NCBI GenBank assembly: GCA_020747065.1
Contig: JAGMVK010000008.1
Location: forward strand, 2,728,001 to 2,792,000
DNA from: Cadophora sp. MPI-SDFR-AT-0126
Lineage: Eukaryota > Ascomycota > Leotiomycetes > Helotiales > Ploettnerulaceae
Length of the DNA: 64,000 nucleotides
Direction: 5' to 3'
The notes under the pieces are model-generated. The model searched no databases, was not told where the DNA came from, and was given only the letters and a program-made list of their open reading frames with translations. Of this stretch, positions 46,827 to 59,468 are shown one piece after another. The position numbers were made by a program, and so were the translations under genes. Numbering within the stretch: the stretch's first letter is position 1; every line of letters starts with the position of its first letter.

Positions 46827-47996
46827 CTTCACGGTTGGAGTTCTGGAGATCTAGAACGGTGTTTTGAAACGGGAGAAGTTTCAAGATGTCCAAAGAAAAA
46901 AAATCCGGGGTCTCCTTCAAATAAGTAGCGAGACCCTGCCTGCCTGACCTGGGTTTATTATCCAAGGGGGGTAAATCGGGCCAAGAGCTCGCCAAGAGCA
47001 AAACTGCCCATCAATGACGTTGCATCCCCTGCAACTCGAAATGGCGAGCTCAAGCGAACGACTCCTACACGTGGGTTAATTGGACGACTTTGATTACAAA
47101 CAATGTATTACAAGGTTAAAGGGTGTGGGGATCTGTACGGAGGTATGCAGGCACGTATTTCATGTCCGGCTTTGGCAGGCGGTTATCTGATTATACTTTT
47201 GCAATCGATGACACTTGCATCGGAGTGCCAATGCTACTTAATCTGCAGGTTCGGGACCGAAAGTGCAAGTCCGTGGAAATTTCTTTGCCACTCTGTAGGG
47301 AATGCTGAGGAATGGTTCTCCGGATGTGTGCTTCCTACCTTTTTCTCTCCCTTGTTTTTCGCGACTTGGCAACATCGTATGTTGTGAAAATTGGAAGTTG
47401 GTGAGCACGAGGACTTGTATGCAGGCGCCATTCTTCTACTTTCCCCGGCCAAACTCTGTCACTGATGTTGAAATTCTCTGAATACCCATGTCGGATCAGG
47501 CCAGCAGTGGGACCCCCGTAAACAATTCATTCGGATGAAGCGAGCGGCGCAGCCTTCCATGGAACAGAATTCAACAGAAAGTCCCTACATGTGAGTAAAG
47601 AAATGTAGGCTTACCTGTTGAATCCCAATATCACTCTGCCGAACTAGATCTCGAATTCAATCTAGCACATCCTCCCGATGGATTGCATCCCATTTCCAAA
47701 TCATGGTACCAGGCCGGGTACCACCAGATAACTTAGACGACGCGAATTGTCCTACCCTCTCCCATAGCTTCGTTAATTCAATGATAACCAAGCTACGGCG
47801 ATTCTCTCGCTTAGGAAGAGGAATAAACAGAGAGGCGAGGGATCCTAGGGATGCAAAGTCATTGTTCAGATCGCGAAGGAAATTGTAAAGCAAACTGACC
47901 GATGTTAGACTAGGATCAGAGACACGGCTTTTGGTATGCATGAACAGCAATACTTTTAATCATGAAAACATCACTCGTCACATCCTACTTCTCCTC
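46827..47996. other. intergenic
   Basis: About 1.2 kb between the DLH promoter and the 3' end of the GH31 gene. Frames (such as 47657-47950 -) show no domain or start context, so they are not called. Confidence 0.4.
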
Positions 47997-50900
47997 TCAA
48001 CTCCACCTCAACACCCAATCTTTTGCCCAAGCCCCGCACGCCGTCGAATTCATTAAACCCTTGATATCCAGCACCTGACTCGTCTCATTATACGTCCAAC
48101 CACTCGACAAAGCAGCACCGTTCAAAGTCACGTTACTGACCGATGAGCCAACACCTAGGATGGTTACGTTGGCGAGGGGGTTGGTGTCGTTGTATGTCCC
48201 ACGTGCTGAGGCGTAGAGGGAGGAGTGGGTGAGGGAGAACTGGGATTGATTAATTTGGCGTTTTGATTTCTGTGAATTGAAAAATAAAGGGAAGAGGAAG
48301 GGGGAAATTGGAGACAAAAAATTCCCGACATACCTCAACCCACAGCGTACTATTCTGTACAATACTCTCCCCATCATCAACATACAACACCCCACTCGCC
48401 GTGCCCTCCAAACTCGTCGCAGCTATCAACCCCCAAGGATTAGACCTACACTCCCTCGTCGTCATCCCCGCCTCCTGAATAGGCAATACGCTGCCACCAC
48501 GTACAAACACGGGGATATGACCAAGTGGCGCATCAATCGTTACGTTCTGCCCTGGGGACGCGGTAATAGCAGATTGGTTGTACCAGTCGTACCAGACCTC
48601 GCCTTTACCCACGCCGGGGAATACACCATCGACGGATGTGGCGCCTTGTGCGAGCACAGGTGTGATCATCAAGCTCCCGCCGAGGAGGAACTGCTGGTCT
48701 GCGGCTGCGAGGGAGGGGTCGTTGGGAAATTCCCAGGCTAGTGCGCGCATGACTGTCGAGCCTGTGGTGTGGGAGAGGTAGAAAGTCGTGTATATGTACG
48801 GAAGCAAAGTATATCGGATCTTCATAGCTACTCTGCTTGCCTCGGCGACAGAAGCCCAGACGTACGGTTCTTGTGAATTAGCGGAAAGAACGTTGTGGTT
48901 ACGGTAGAAGGGGAAGAATGCGCTGAGTTGCATCCACCGATTGCAGAGTTCTTCGTCAGAATTGCCGTTGAAGCCGCAGGTGTCGACGCCGAACATGGGG
49001 ATTCCGAAGAGGGAGAAGGAGAGGGCTTGAGAAATTGAGAAGTACATATAGGCCCAGAGCGAGGCGTTGTCGCCTCCCCAGTGGCCGGCCCATTTTCCTG
49101 AACCGGCGAATGTGGACCGACCGATGATGAATGGGCGCTTTGTAGGGAAGACGTTGAGCAGTGCTTGATAGGTGGCATTCAAGATCTGGGTGCCGAACAG
49201 ATTGTGGTAATCATATTCCTGCGTTCCTCCGTGATGAGTAGCATTGGGACTGACGGCATGGACGTCGAGAGCGCCTTGAACGTTGTTGATAACGTATGGA
49301 GGATACTCGATTGACCGAGATCCAGGGGTCGGCGTCGTTCGAAGATAGGTAGTTGATGTGGTTGGAGCAGGGACGGCGGTCGCAGATGCAGCTGAAGCTT
49401 GGCTAGCAGAAGCAGCAGATGCAGAAGAGAATTCTGTAGCATTGGTAATGTTGAATCCTTCCGGATAACTGTAAATGACATTGCCAGGCTCACCGGGAAG
49501 GTTGAACGGAGGGTGGACAGGGTTGAGAGTCAGGTTCTTACTTCCGCAAGAGCCGACACAGAAAGACGAAACTTCGCTCATGTCAATCCAGATACCATCG
49601 AAAGAAATGTTCTGGTGCCAAAGACTCATCTCCTGAGTCCACCAGTCAAAGGCACCAGTACCATTGAGGACAGCTCCAATCCAGTCGGGGAACACGGTAT
49701 AGCCAGGCCAGACAGATCCGATGTACAGACTTCCATCTGGATTCAGCATGAAGGAGTTCGTTGCATTACCCCGGTCAAAGGTTGCATATGCATCACTTGC
49801 ATTTTCTGGATTCGGAACGTAGATGGCGGAGTCCACGATTGGAATGTAGTGTTGGCCATTCTCGTGGAGTTGTGACAGGAATTGAGCACCTTCCGAATAA
49901 GAGAAAGTGTTCTGGTCGTTGTCAAAGTCACGATATTGGTTCATGTAGTCGATGTCGGTCCTGAACTTGTCAGTAGAGAAGCATGAACCGGGTATTCTCG
50001 ACGTACCAGATGTTCTCAAGAGGTATACTAAATGCTTTGAAAGTGTCGACAACTTCTTGAAGCTGAGTCCAGTTCGCATAGCCCCATCTACATTGGTGGT
50101 ATCCAAACGTGAAATATTGTTGCATTGCAGGAAGTCCAATTGCACTTTGTTGATAGGCTTTGGTGACTTTGTCTTGAGTTGGACCAGCATAAAAATACAA
50201 ATCGATGCTTCCACCAAGGGTTCTCCATGTGATGTTTGAAGGTTTCATCAAAACTTCTTGACCATGTGAATTTCTCATGTACACACCATGAGAGTACGAG
50301 ACATAATCTGCTGTCGCGTTGGTAGCATTTGCGGCATATGTCAGGTTTCCAGTCGTCTCATTGACCTCGTAATATCGGGTGTCCAGATAAAATGAGTGGT
50401 CACCATATATGTTGTAATCAATTGGATCTCCGACATCAGCAGCCCAGAAAGTTCGCGTGAAGTTGTTCCCCATGCGAAGACCGTGGATGACTTCTCCTAG
50501 CCCGTACAGATTATAATTCTCTGGCAGAGAACTTGCGAACTCAATAAACTGGTTCTCAAAAACCAATTTTGTGCCAGTTGTGGAAAAGAGAACGTCTCCA
50601 GTGGACTGACGGATGACAGTGAAGGAGAAGGTGGGGTCATTGCTCCAGATGAAGTTAAGATCGTTGTCCGGAATTGTGGAGTTTGCATCTGCATCGATGG
50701 TAGGCTTCTCGACAAGCGCCTCTGGGAGGATGAACCAAGAGCTGTTAGATGAGTCAATGTATGTGGGCGTGACCTCGACATGTAGGCGATCTCCGGATTG
50801 ATACTCGACTGTGAGGTTGAGAGCATCAACATCGGTTCCATAGACGTTGCAAGCATCTCCAGCTAGACTCAGAAGTGCAGTTAAGCCGTATGGAGTTCTG

Positions 50901-51235
50901 ACGACGTTTGAAGCTGTATAGCCCGGACAGACATCTTGGGCATTGACTGTTTCAGAGTCCTGTAAAGATCAAACGTCAAAATTCGAAGCAATGTCTAGGT
51001 CTGCTTCCCGAGGTGGAGTTGGTAGGGGTTGATGAGACTGCCGTTGACATATACAAGCACTTACATAGATGTTTGGAATTAATGGAACGCTAGCATCTGA
51101 ATCTGCAGGTACAGTAAAGATTGAGCGGAAGGTGGTAGTAGCGCTCGACGCCACAGCTGAAGTCGAACTCTGGCCGTACACAGTAGCTAGTGAGGCGTAG
51201 AAAGCAACCCCTGCGAGCAAAAGTCGCCCACCCAT
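47997..51235 (-). CDS. secreted GH31 alpha-glucosidase
   Basis: Four exons: 51235-51065, 50959-50007, 49960-48334, 48239-47997; introns 105, 46 and 94 bases; 997 residues. The start at 51235 gives a clean signal peptide (MGGRLLLAGVAFYASLATVYG). An upstream in-frame extension adds a second hydrophobic run and looks less likely. Family marks: NLYGLGEVIHGLRM, FTFGYHQCRWGY, the nucleophile region GIWIDMSEVSSF with Asp501, acid/base HWGGDN with Asp672, and the central FSLFGIPMFGVDTCGF. The pattern matches fungal extracellular alpha-glucosidases that hydrolyse maltose or starch oligosaccharides and can transglycosylate. Many NxT/S sites are present. Sugar transporters elsewhere in the window could take up the product. 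Confidence 0.93.
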
Positions 51236-53615
51236 CTTCTCACGATACAAGAATATCTGGAGGCAAGTATACAACAAAATGAGAAATGAGCTGCAGAGTA
51301 GTATACTCGAGAAGGAGTAAGAGATAGCTGGAGGAGAAAGACGAGAATAGAGAAGGTCGGCCATCTTCAATAAATATAAATCACCAGAACACCCCTCCCC
51401 GCCTCTGACGGCCAGGACCCCGCAAATACCTGCTTCTCAGATGAGGTAACACGACATGGGGAGCTCCAGAAGCTCTAGGTGTTGAGGTATGGTGCCTTCA
51501 AAAAGCTGGTAGAAGCTCCAGAAGGGCCGAGTGACAGTAGTCTAGTGCAGTCTGATCATTGCTGGAAGAGGAATAAGCATGGGATGAACGAAGGGACCGT
51601 CAGATGTTGCTGTTAGTAAGTGTCCCGCTTCTGCACAGGATTCGGCGAAAATAATTGAGCGAATACTATAGCGACAGACCACTCTCAACTGTTGTTGCAC
51701 CAAGTAACAGCAGCAGGACTGTCCACTATCGTGTTGTTCCTCGGATGCTGATGTGGTGGGTGGTGGTTCCTGTCAATCATTCCCCATCTTGACCCCGCGT
51801 CCCTCAACAGCCCCCGCCCCGCATCCACCTGTACAGTAGCTTGGCGAACTGGTGACGCAGTTCGGCACAAGCTTTTGACCGTCAGTGGCTGGAAAGCTTG
51901 AGGGGTGCAGCAATCCGGCATGGTAGTAAACAAGAAACGGCCCGAAAAACTACAGTAGGGGATGAGGGGAGAGAAGAGGAGAAGACTGGTGTTGTCAATT
52001 TGGCGAGAAATTGGCCGAGGGAAAGGCAAAGGGAAGGGAGAGGAAGGGGAAGAGGAAGAGGAAGAGGAAGAGAAGTGGAAGTTGGGGTCGAAGCTTTAGA
52101 GCTTTATTGCCGTATCTCACCGCCTTCTCATTCCGCACACTCATTTCGACGCCCACCAGCGGTAAAAACATCATGCTGCGACGGGCAAGCTCAAGATGTT
52201 GAAGACCTTCTCCTGCCTCCATCGCATGGACGCTTCTCCAGGCAGTATACGGCCCGATAACCTTCGCTATCCAGACGTCACGAGGAAACGAAGAGCTTAG
52301 CGGATGCAACCTGCCAAGATCTGACTTCGACTGCCGTTCCCAACTCTTCCAGAGGCTGGCCTTAGGACTGCTACGACCTCATCACTTTTTTTGCAGCTTT
52401 GGAATACTCTGATCTATGTTCCCTTTCACATTGGGCTAACCAGGAAATGCCTTCAGGGGTATTCCTCTGATCCTTCGTTGTCCCATCGAGACTCAAAATT
52501 TACCTCTCCATCGAACACATTCCTCCAGACTTTATACCCTCTGGCAGACTCGCAGACGCACGATCAGGGAACGAGTACATGGGATGATACATAGGGAAGT
52601 CGGAATACATCTGCGAAGTTGTTTCACGTCCCAGTGGAGACGAGACATGACCAGCAGTGTATTGAATGAACGAGCACTCCGGAGATAAGACCTCTGCCTT
52701 CCTCGTCGCTTCTGCAGCGGTGTTTTGTCAGGTGCAAGTCACTCGCAGGTTCTTGTGCGAATTGCGACAGCGAGGTGTCTGGGTTGAGCTGCCCTCACAG
52801 TTGCTTTCCTCGATGCCGGAGTTTTGGTTTGGACATACCAACTGTGGATGGACGCTGGAGTTCCGATGGCATCTGGTCTACACCCAAGGCCAGTGCTACA
52901 TATTTGCTGCCGGAATATGGGGCTTCGTTTATGTTCTGGCCGAGAGATCTATCTCATCTTCGATTCAAAGTTTGTTACATCTGGGGCAGGTGCCCATTTT
53001 AAGTTGGTTCATGAAAATCTGTCCTGGCCTTAGCAAAACCTCTTCCCCTTTTGCGCAAATGGCATAGGCCTTTGGAATGGCAACATCCTCAGTGCCGACG
53101 ATGGAGAGATCGTCTTTTCAAGCACATGGCCTGCACTGTGGACTGCTATTTCTGTTGCGTGAAGCCAAATCCCCTTTGCATCAGGGTATCATTCGCGCGG
53201 AACATCTTCAGAACTTGTATTCGGATTTCATTAATGAAAGCCTCATGCAGAACTTGATTCTTGCCTTGGAAGTATCTGCTTTTCCTTCCGTCTGTTTTTG
53301 TGCTTCCCAGGTGCTTCCCAGATTGAATCCTGGTCCCCAGTTGTGTAGTCATTCTTTTGACGATTCCCTTCTCTACCCAGAAGAACTTCCGAATCCTCCA
53401 AATAGGTTCTATTCAGATTCTGGATTTGGAAGCCACATGCGTACACCAGCATTAGATTCGCCTAGCGGATAATCGGCTGCATTGCTTGGACAGTGGTATC
53501 TCTCCACAATATATCATTGGACAATGCCGTGCTATACCGTAAGGCTGAGCCTGACTGGTCCCCCACAGAAAGGCTAAGCCGCGGCCAACGTTAATCAGCC
53601 TCGCAGATCTCTCCT
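51236..53615. other. 2.4-kb region without a recognised gene
   Basis: Begins with the GH31 promoter. Includes a GA-rich stretch at about 52019-52083. Between 52660 and 53470 three overlapping + strand frames of 60-130 codons occur, none with a start/stop and splice chain that gives a recognisable domain. This may be a decayed gene, but I cannot name it. Confidence 0.35.
52019..52083 (+). repeat. GA-rich microsatellite-like tract
   Basis: Purine-only stretch dominated by GGAAGA/GGAAGG units, for example five successive (G)GAAGA repeats near 52048-52070. Confidence 0.6.
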
Positions 53616-54499
53616 ATGATGAAACTTCTCACGTCAAATACGACAATGCAACCTCGAGAACGAGAATATATTTCAACACTTGCATCCGCAACTGCTCAAC
53701 CAACCACCACATCAACAAATCTAAAAATGGGTCTATTTTCATCAGACGAGAAACCTCCCCCACCATCATACGAGATTGCAACTTCTCAGAAATCAACGCT
53801 GGGGGTGCAAGCACCTCAATCAACTGCCAGAAGATCACCATCTCCAGCTCGTCTCCCACAGTCAAACCTCGCATTCCGCTTCCCCCAAGCATTCGGCCTC
53901 TACAGCGCTGGTTCATTCTCGGGCGATCTCTGCCTCGCGAGAGGAAAAGATGACCCAAATCCGCTCTACTACATCAGCACGCACAGCGGTCTTTCTTCTC
54001 AACCCTCTGTAATCCTCCACTCCACCCGCGACCCAAATTCCCCACCCTTCGCAACCGCAGACTTCCACTCCTTCTCCAGCACCATCGACCTCACGCTCTT
54101 CATTGGCATACCGCCAGGCTCATCTCCCCAAACAACCGCCATGGAATCCACAGGCATGATGTCCTCCTCCCGCATGTTCCAAGCGCCTATCCCGTCAACA
54201 GGCCAGCTTGAAACATTTGAGTGGAAGGGGAGCTCTGGCGCGGAAGTCCAGATGCTGGAGGGCGGAGTCATGGGAAGAAATGCGTGAGGGTCTCTAGTGG
54301 GGAGGTGGTCGCGGTGTTGACGCACCCGAGTATAAGTTTCGATAAGAGGGGCAAAATGGCATTCCTAGGGGATAGGGCGAATTTGGGGGAGGCGTTTGAG
54401 GTTCTGGCTGTTATGGGGGTAGTTGCTGTGGTTGAGAAGGAGAGAAGGGCGAGGAAGCAGAGGAATAGCAGGGGGGTAAATAATATCAATGGGTTTTGA
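53616..54499 (+). CDS. hypothetical cytosolic protein, frame broken once
   Basis: The open frame from ATG 53616 (or, better, in-frame ATG 53727, MGLFSSDEKPPPPSYE) runs to a stop at 54287. It has a Pro/Ser-rich head, then a compact beta-rich part (AFGLYSAGSFSGDLCLA, PLYYISTHSG, LETFEWKGSSG). The expected continuation, CVRVSSGEVVAVLTHP... to GEAFEVLAVMGVVAVVEKERRARK, lies in another frame ending at 54499. The change of frame falls at about 54255-54285, too short a gap for an intron. One missing base (or two extra) would restore a protein of about 290 residues. The WKG...GEVVAV pattern resembles small fungal tubby/LURP-like beta-barrel proteins, but I am not certain of the family. Either a real mutation or an assembly error. 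Confidence 0.5.
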
Positions 54500-54929
54500 T
54501 ATTGAGGATGAGGTTGTATGATCTTCATATATATCTCTTCAGGCGTTTTACTTTCTTGACAATACCACACATGTTTTGCAGTTTCTTCTTTTGCACCAGA
54601 AACTGCTTATCAAACATCAAGCTCTTGGAGATCACGAACTTTCGCTGGTTTTTCATGCCTTGCATGTTTTGCTTGTATCCAGATCATCACTTGGCAGCGA
54701 GTTGTAGGGATCAGACCGATGACTGAGTGGTGACGATATTTTTAATCCTCAACGAACCATATCTCTTTTTCTTTTCTTGTACCAACCCCCAATTCCAACC
54801 TGATGACCAAATCAAATCATCCATAATACACCCCAAACTTCCATATCCCTCCTCAACAAAATCAAAACCACACATCACCAACACCCCCATCCATTCCCAC
54901 AACCTCTCCTCCCCCTCTCCTTCCTCTCA
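54500..54929. other. convergent intergenic region
   Basis: About 430 bases between converging genes. No feature beyond 3' ends expected. Confidence 0.4.
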
Positions 54930-57186
54930 TCAATGCAACGCCCCCACTGGCACAGCAGTCCCACTCCCCTCACCAAATCCATCCAGCCGATAAAGCGGTT
55001 CGAGCTTCGCTCCCCGTCCCTGAAACAGCACATACCGCTTAAACACCCAGGGAAGCCACGTCCCGGCGTAATAGGCTGCGTGTCGACGTGTGGGGACGCC
55101 GAAGATGAAATCGAGTTCTTCGAGGGTGCGTTGTCTGTGGAGGGGGTGGGGTGTTAGTATATTTGGGATTTGTGGAAGGGGGAGGGGGGAGGTAATGGGG
55201 ACGGGAATAGGGGGAAAGAGTGAAAGGAAACGTACTTTGTTTCTGGGAGGAGGAAGAAGATGAGCGTGAATGCTACCATATTTAGACCTGCGTAGAATCC
55301 GAATGCTACAAGAGGAGACGGTGGTTAGTCTCTGTTATTCTTGAAAATGGATGGGTGGAAATGGGTGGGGGTCGAATTTACCTCCAGTAGGAGTAAATGC
55401 TGCTAGTAACGAAGGAAATGTCAAACCCAGGATACTCGACAGTGCATTATTGACGAATATGCATGATGCTGCTCCAATTTCTCGATGCGAGAGGGGGAAG
55501 CATTCTGCTGCGTAGACATTGGGGACTGGACCAATTCCTGAAGAATGGAAGTTAGCATAGTACTCGAACCACATTATCCATCGAGGGGTTATTCCAAGGA
55601 CTTTCCATGCAGGGAAATTCTACCTGGAGAGTAAAACGCAGTAAACAAATAAACGAAAAACGCGATCAGCGGCAACCTCGCATCCACACCGTCAGCCAGC
55701 AAGAAACAGCACCCCCCAGCAACCAAACACCACGCCATATTCGGGAAGGTAAAAAGCAGCAGATTCCGCCTTCCATACGTATCAATCGTCCAAATGGCAG
55801 GCCAAGCAAACAAGAAATTCACCAAACCGAAACCGAACGAAGCGAGTAGCGTCTGCGTGCTGTTGTAGCCGGCCTCGGCGAAGATCGTGGACGAATAGAA
55901 GGCCATGATGTTTATCCCGCTGAACTGTTGTGCCATCATGACGATTGCGCCGCCCATTGTTGCGCGTCGGATTCGGGGGATGGTGAGGAGTTCGGTGAAG
56001 CGTGTAATGAAGGAGGAACCGCCGAAGACTTCTTCTTCGACGATGAATTGGTTGTAGGCGTAGTACTAAATCTTTGTTAGTCATACTTCGATTTTTATTG
56101 TGAAATGCAGGTAGGACATACCAGGTCTCGTGCGGCCATCACTTCGGTGTTTCGAAGTCGACAGAACGATTGGTAGGATTCTTTGATCCGGTATTTCTTC
56201 AGTAGCCATCTTGGAGATTCTGAACTCAAAATTAGTATCTTCTGGATACAAATGGTAATGTGTACTCACCAGGACAGAACCAGATGAGAATAACAATTGG
56301 AATAGCTGGAGCAAAAGCAGCACCAAGTTGAAATCTCCAAGCCAATCGACCGATCTTATGAAAGATCAAGTTAGACGAGAAACCAACCAGGATCCCAAAC
56401 GCCACACACAGCTGGAAAGTCATCACCAGTCCTCCACGAATCGTAGCTGGCACAACCTCAGAGGTCATGATGGGGATAGTGGTGATCTTGATGCCCATAC
56501 CCACTCCCATGATCAAACGGCAAAGTAGGATCCCCCACCAGTTCTGAGTGAAAGCTTGAGCGAGGACAGGAAAGATACAGAACAGTCCAGTGAAGAAAAT
56601 GACGCCTCGTCGACCCCACATGTTGTTCAGGGGATCGGCCAGCCATGCTGCAAACAAGCCGGAAATCGAAGGCGCGGCGTTGATTGCTCCTACGAGCCAG
56701 GTATTGTGCTCAATTCCGAATTCCTTCGGGAATGAAAGATTCGCTCCGTTAGCGCCGGTGTTGTCCCATCCTTGAACCGCAGAACCAAGTGAGCAAAGAG
56801 CGATGGTGAAGTACAAATCCTTGGGCAAGTGGAACTTGTGCGTGATCTCACGTCGGAGATGTCGTTTGTCTTCAGAATCGAGCTCTTCGATGTTGTCGAA
56901 GTCGTCTGGGTTTTGAGCTACTAGAGCACCTTTTTGGAAAATTGTGAGTTTGTCCATGAGGCCGTAAGTTTCGCAAAATATTGCTACGTTGTCGAAAAGC
57001 TGTTCCTTGGAGATTCCTGCCAATGGATTGATGATTCTAGGAACCAGTTAGTATTTATTTGTATAGCGGGTGGTGGATTCTATACTTGGCGTTGACATTC
57101 TGAGCAAATGTGACCGTGTGGTGGTCTTCTTTGATTTGATCCTCAACATGCTCGGAGAAGTTCTTGTCCTTGTGAATGGAAGACAT
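54930..57186 (-). CDS. MFS sugar transporter (SP family)
   Basis: Seven exons: 57186-57086, 57036-56270, 56219-56122, 56065-55624, 55537-55382, 55305-55236, 55134-54930; introns 49, 50, 56, 86, 76 and 101 bases; 612 residues with frame kept at all junctions. The cytosolic head ends in SEDKRHLRREITHKFHLPKD. Helix 1 carries LCSLGSAVQGWDNTGANGAN, a mark of one fungal hexose-porter branch. Other sugar porter marks are WGRRG, ESPRWLLKK (rebuilt by splicing), AQQFSGINIMAFYSS, YGRRN, ECFPLSHREIGAA and PETKQRTLEELDFIFGVPT. Transcribed divergently from the transaldolase gene across an 883-base promoter with repeated palindromes, which suggests co-regulation. Substrate probably a monosaccharide (inference). 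Confidence 0.9.
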
Positions 57187-57245
57187 GGTTGATTATGTTC
57201 GAGAACTGTGGATGAGTGCGATCATCACAGATGGGAAGGGCTCAT

Positions 57246-57252
57246 TATATAG
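57246..57252 (-). promoter_or_regulatory. TATA-like box for sugar transporter
   Basis: TATATAA-type sequence on the minus strand about 60 bases upstream of the transporter ATG. Confidence 0.35.
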
Positions 57253-57519
57253 ATGGAGAACGTGAGGGATTGTTGTGAGATCCAAGACTTTGACAAACCA
57301 GGAACTTATGACTATTTCATCTGATGGACAGGGATTCGAATACAATATGCAATTTGTACAAGGGCCGATCTGGGGAACGAACCTACCCCGGATTGGATCC
57401 TCCCCGGATACCAGTACTTGTCACCTGCTAGGAATGTCCTGCGGGTTTGTGGAGACATAGTTTTCCTGGAACGCTCGAATATACTGGGTCAGCAAAGGTG
57501 CGCCGAGCGAGCCGAGTCA

Positions 57520-57937
57520 CTGTACAGGTCAGTCTTTGTGCACCTGTACAGGGCACTAGACGTGAAAATTGGATCCAGTCCTGTGCAGGGACTATGCAAG
57601 CCTCCGAAGGTCAATTATTGAGTCCATTTTGGCTGCACTAGTATTCCTCTGGTTAGGTGTTCATGACCTGCACAGGGACGGACAAGGTCATCCATGCCAA
57701 TGGACGGTTCCAGCATGGCGAGGAGAAGACCTGAACAGGGTCAGAGGTCAGTGAGAAGATACTTCTACCATCCACTCTTGGTCCTGGAAACTTTCCGAGC
57801 GTGGGATCAAATCATTCTGGCCAGGAGATGGGGTAGCGCCAACTCTGCTGACACCAAATGACCCCGCACCTAAGCATTACCCCCGCTGTGCCCTGTGTGT
57901 GGCAGTCAAAAGAGTCATGCAAAGTCCCTGCACAGGG
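57520..57937. promoter_or_regulatory. six copies of a CCTGNNCAGGG palindrome in a divergent promoter
   Basis: Copies: ACTGTACAGG (about 57519-57528), CCTGTACAGGG (57543-57553), CCTGTGCAGGG (57580-57590), CCTGCACAGGG (57667-57677), CCTGAACAGGG (57730-57740) and CCTGCACAGGG (57927-57937). All share inverted CCTG/CAGG half-sites with a two-base variable centre. They all fall in 420 bases between the divergent sugar-transporter and transaldolase genes. I noticed no similar cluster elsewhere in the window. A dimeric transcription factor site is the natural reading. The palindrome is not the classic CANNTG E-box expected for the nearby bHLH factor, so the binder is unknown. Confidence 0.6.
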
Positions 57938-57973
57938 TATCATGACTAGTCAGAGATTTTTTCGAGTATATGG

Positions 57974-57980
57974 TATAAAA
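57974..57980 (+). promoter_or_regulatory. TATA box for transaldolase
   Basis: TATAAAA about 90 bases upstream of the transaldolase ATG at 58070. Confidence 0.45.
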
Positions 57981-58069
57981 GTACAAGTGAAGTAGAAATT
58001 GATGTTACAGCAAAACGACCGAAGTATTCCAAGTCAACAGAAGCACACAATAAACGAATATCAAACAAA

Positions 58070-59374
58070 ATGGGAAGCGTCGAAGGTATCAGTTGGCTCG
58101 AGAAGTTGGAGGAGCAAAGTATGTCGAAAGAACCGTCTCGGATTTTCGATAATTAATGCGAGAAACAGTGAACGTTGATGTCGACTCCATGGACCCGAAA
58201 TTCGCCAAAAGCCTTCCATTTAAGCCACACAACCAGACTAGCAACCAACTTCTCGTCAACGAACAGATGTCTGTCCCCGAAAATAAAGAGATGTTTCTCC
58301 AAGCAGTGAAGGAATATAAGGACCAAGGCTGGTCGGCTGTATTGGACAGAATTGTATGTATTGTCTCCCATCAGGTGCCGAGCCCCAACTAATATCCTGC
58401 AAACAGAGCGTCCTCATTTGCGCGAAGAACATCGAAAACATCCAAGGCCGTGTCCTTCTTCAGACCTCCCCATTTCACGCATATGATACAGACAAGGTGG
58501 TGGAGCATGCTCGAAACTATGCTCGGGAATTTGAGAAGGTCGGAATATCCAAAGATCGATTCTGCATCAAGATTCCGGCCACCGGTCCCGCCATGAACGC
58601 CGGTCCCATTCTTCTCGAGGAGGGAATCCGAACACTGGGAACATCCCTTTTCAGCTTGTCTCAAGCCATCGCTGCTAGTCAAGCTGGATGTCTCTACATC
58701 AGCCCCTACTACAACGGTATATTGAGTGGAGAAGATTCAAGACACGGCGGCTGACCACTCAGTGCAGAAGTTAGAGCTCACGCCGAAGCCAGGCTGTGGC
58801 CGAACGTCGAGGATCCTGCTCTCGACCACACAATGTCTGCGCGGATGGTACAGATGCTTGAGACATACAAGCGCCTGTATAAGGAGACTGGAAAAGAACA
58901 GCCAATGGTGAAGTCTGCCAGGTATGTACTGAATCCGTGATGGAGGATGAACCGTCCTGACTCTGCGGAATTAGTTTCATCTCCCCCAAAGAAGCAATGG
59001 CAGCCGGTGAGATGGGCTGTCACCATGCAACCATCTCTGCTGATGTTCTGTCTCAGCTGGCAGCGCTTCCATATGATGGAAGCAAGCAACCTGGCGAGGG
59101 AGTTCCCAAATCCGCGCACCCATACAAGAACACTGGTCCAATTCCTGCTCGTCTGTTGAAGCTCTTGACCATCGATCCACTCGCCCCGGCAGGCTGGGAT
59201 GGGAAGCTCGCCAGTACCGATATCGACTATTTGGCGAACAACGGAGCGGAATTGGAGAAATCGATCGAAGCGGACCCAGTCACAAAGACCAGATTGTATG
59301 AGGCTTTGGAGCTATTTAAAGGCGGCGAGCTGAGGAGCAAGGCTGCGATCGAAGAGGCAATGAAGGTTGTTTGA
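58070..59374 (+). CDS. transaldolase
   Basis: Five exons: 58070-58118, 58169-58353, 58407-58716, 58768-58921, 58975-59374; introns 50, 53, 51 and 53 bases; 365 residues. Splicing rebuilds EKLEEQMNVDVDSMDPKFAK and YYNEVRAHAEARLW. The Schiff-base lysine is Lys133 in FCIKIPATGPAMNAG, followed by GTSLFSLSQAIAASQAG. Transaldolase moves a dihydroxyacetone unit between sugar phosphates in the pentose phosphate pathway, in the cytosol. The SWLEQLE...VDVDWMDP-type N-terminus marks a fungal transaldolase branch distinct from the canonical housekeeping enzyme, so this may be a specialised paralogue. The shared promoter with a sugar porter supports a role in a particular sugar's catabolism. Confidence 0.9.
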
Positions 59375-59468
59375 ACAAGACTGGCATCTGTTGAGTTGGA
59401 TCCAGAAATAGAGGATAGAGGACGCAATGCATATTTGTCGCGAGCTGAAGTCTTGTTGCGCTTAGTGA

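Noticed and set aside
47657..47950. 97-codon reverse-strand frame downstream of the GH31 gene
   Set aside because: No start context, motif or signal. It could be noise or a small unknown gene, but evidence is too thin.
48250..48333. Read-through of the GH31 frame to 48250
   Set aside because: This is the last intron of the gene (GTATGT...CCCAG). Splicing restores the C-terminal beta domain instead.
52666..53472. Overlapping + strand frames of 60-130 codons
   Set aside because: Three frames overlap without a coherent exon chain, and no translation gave a recognisable domain.
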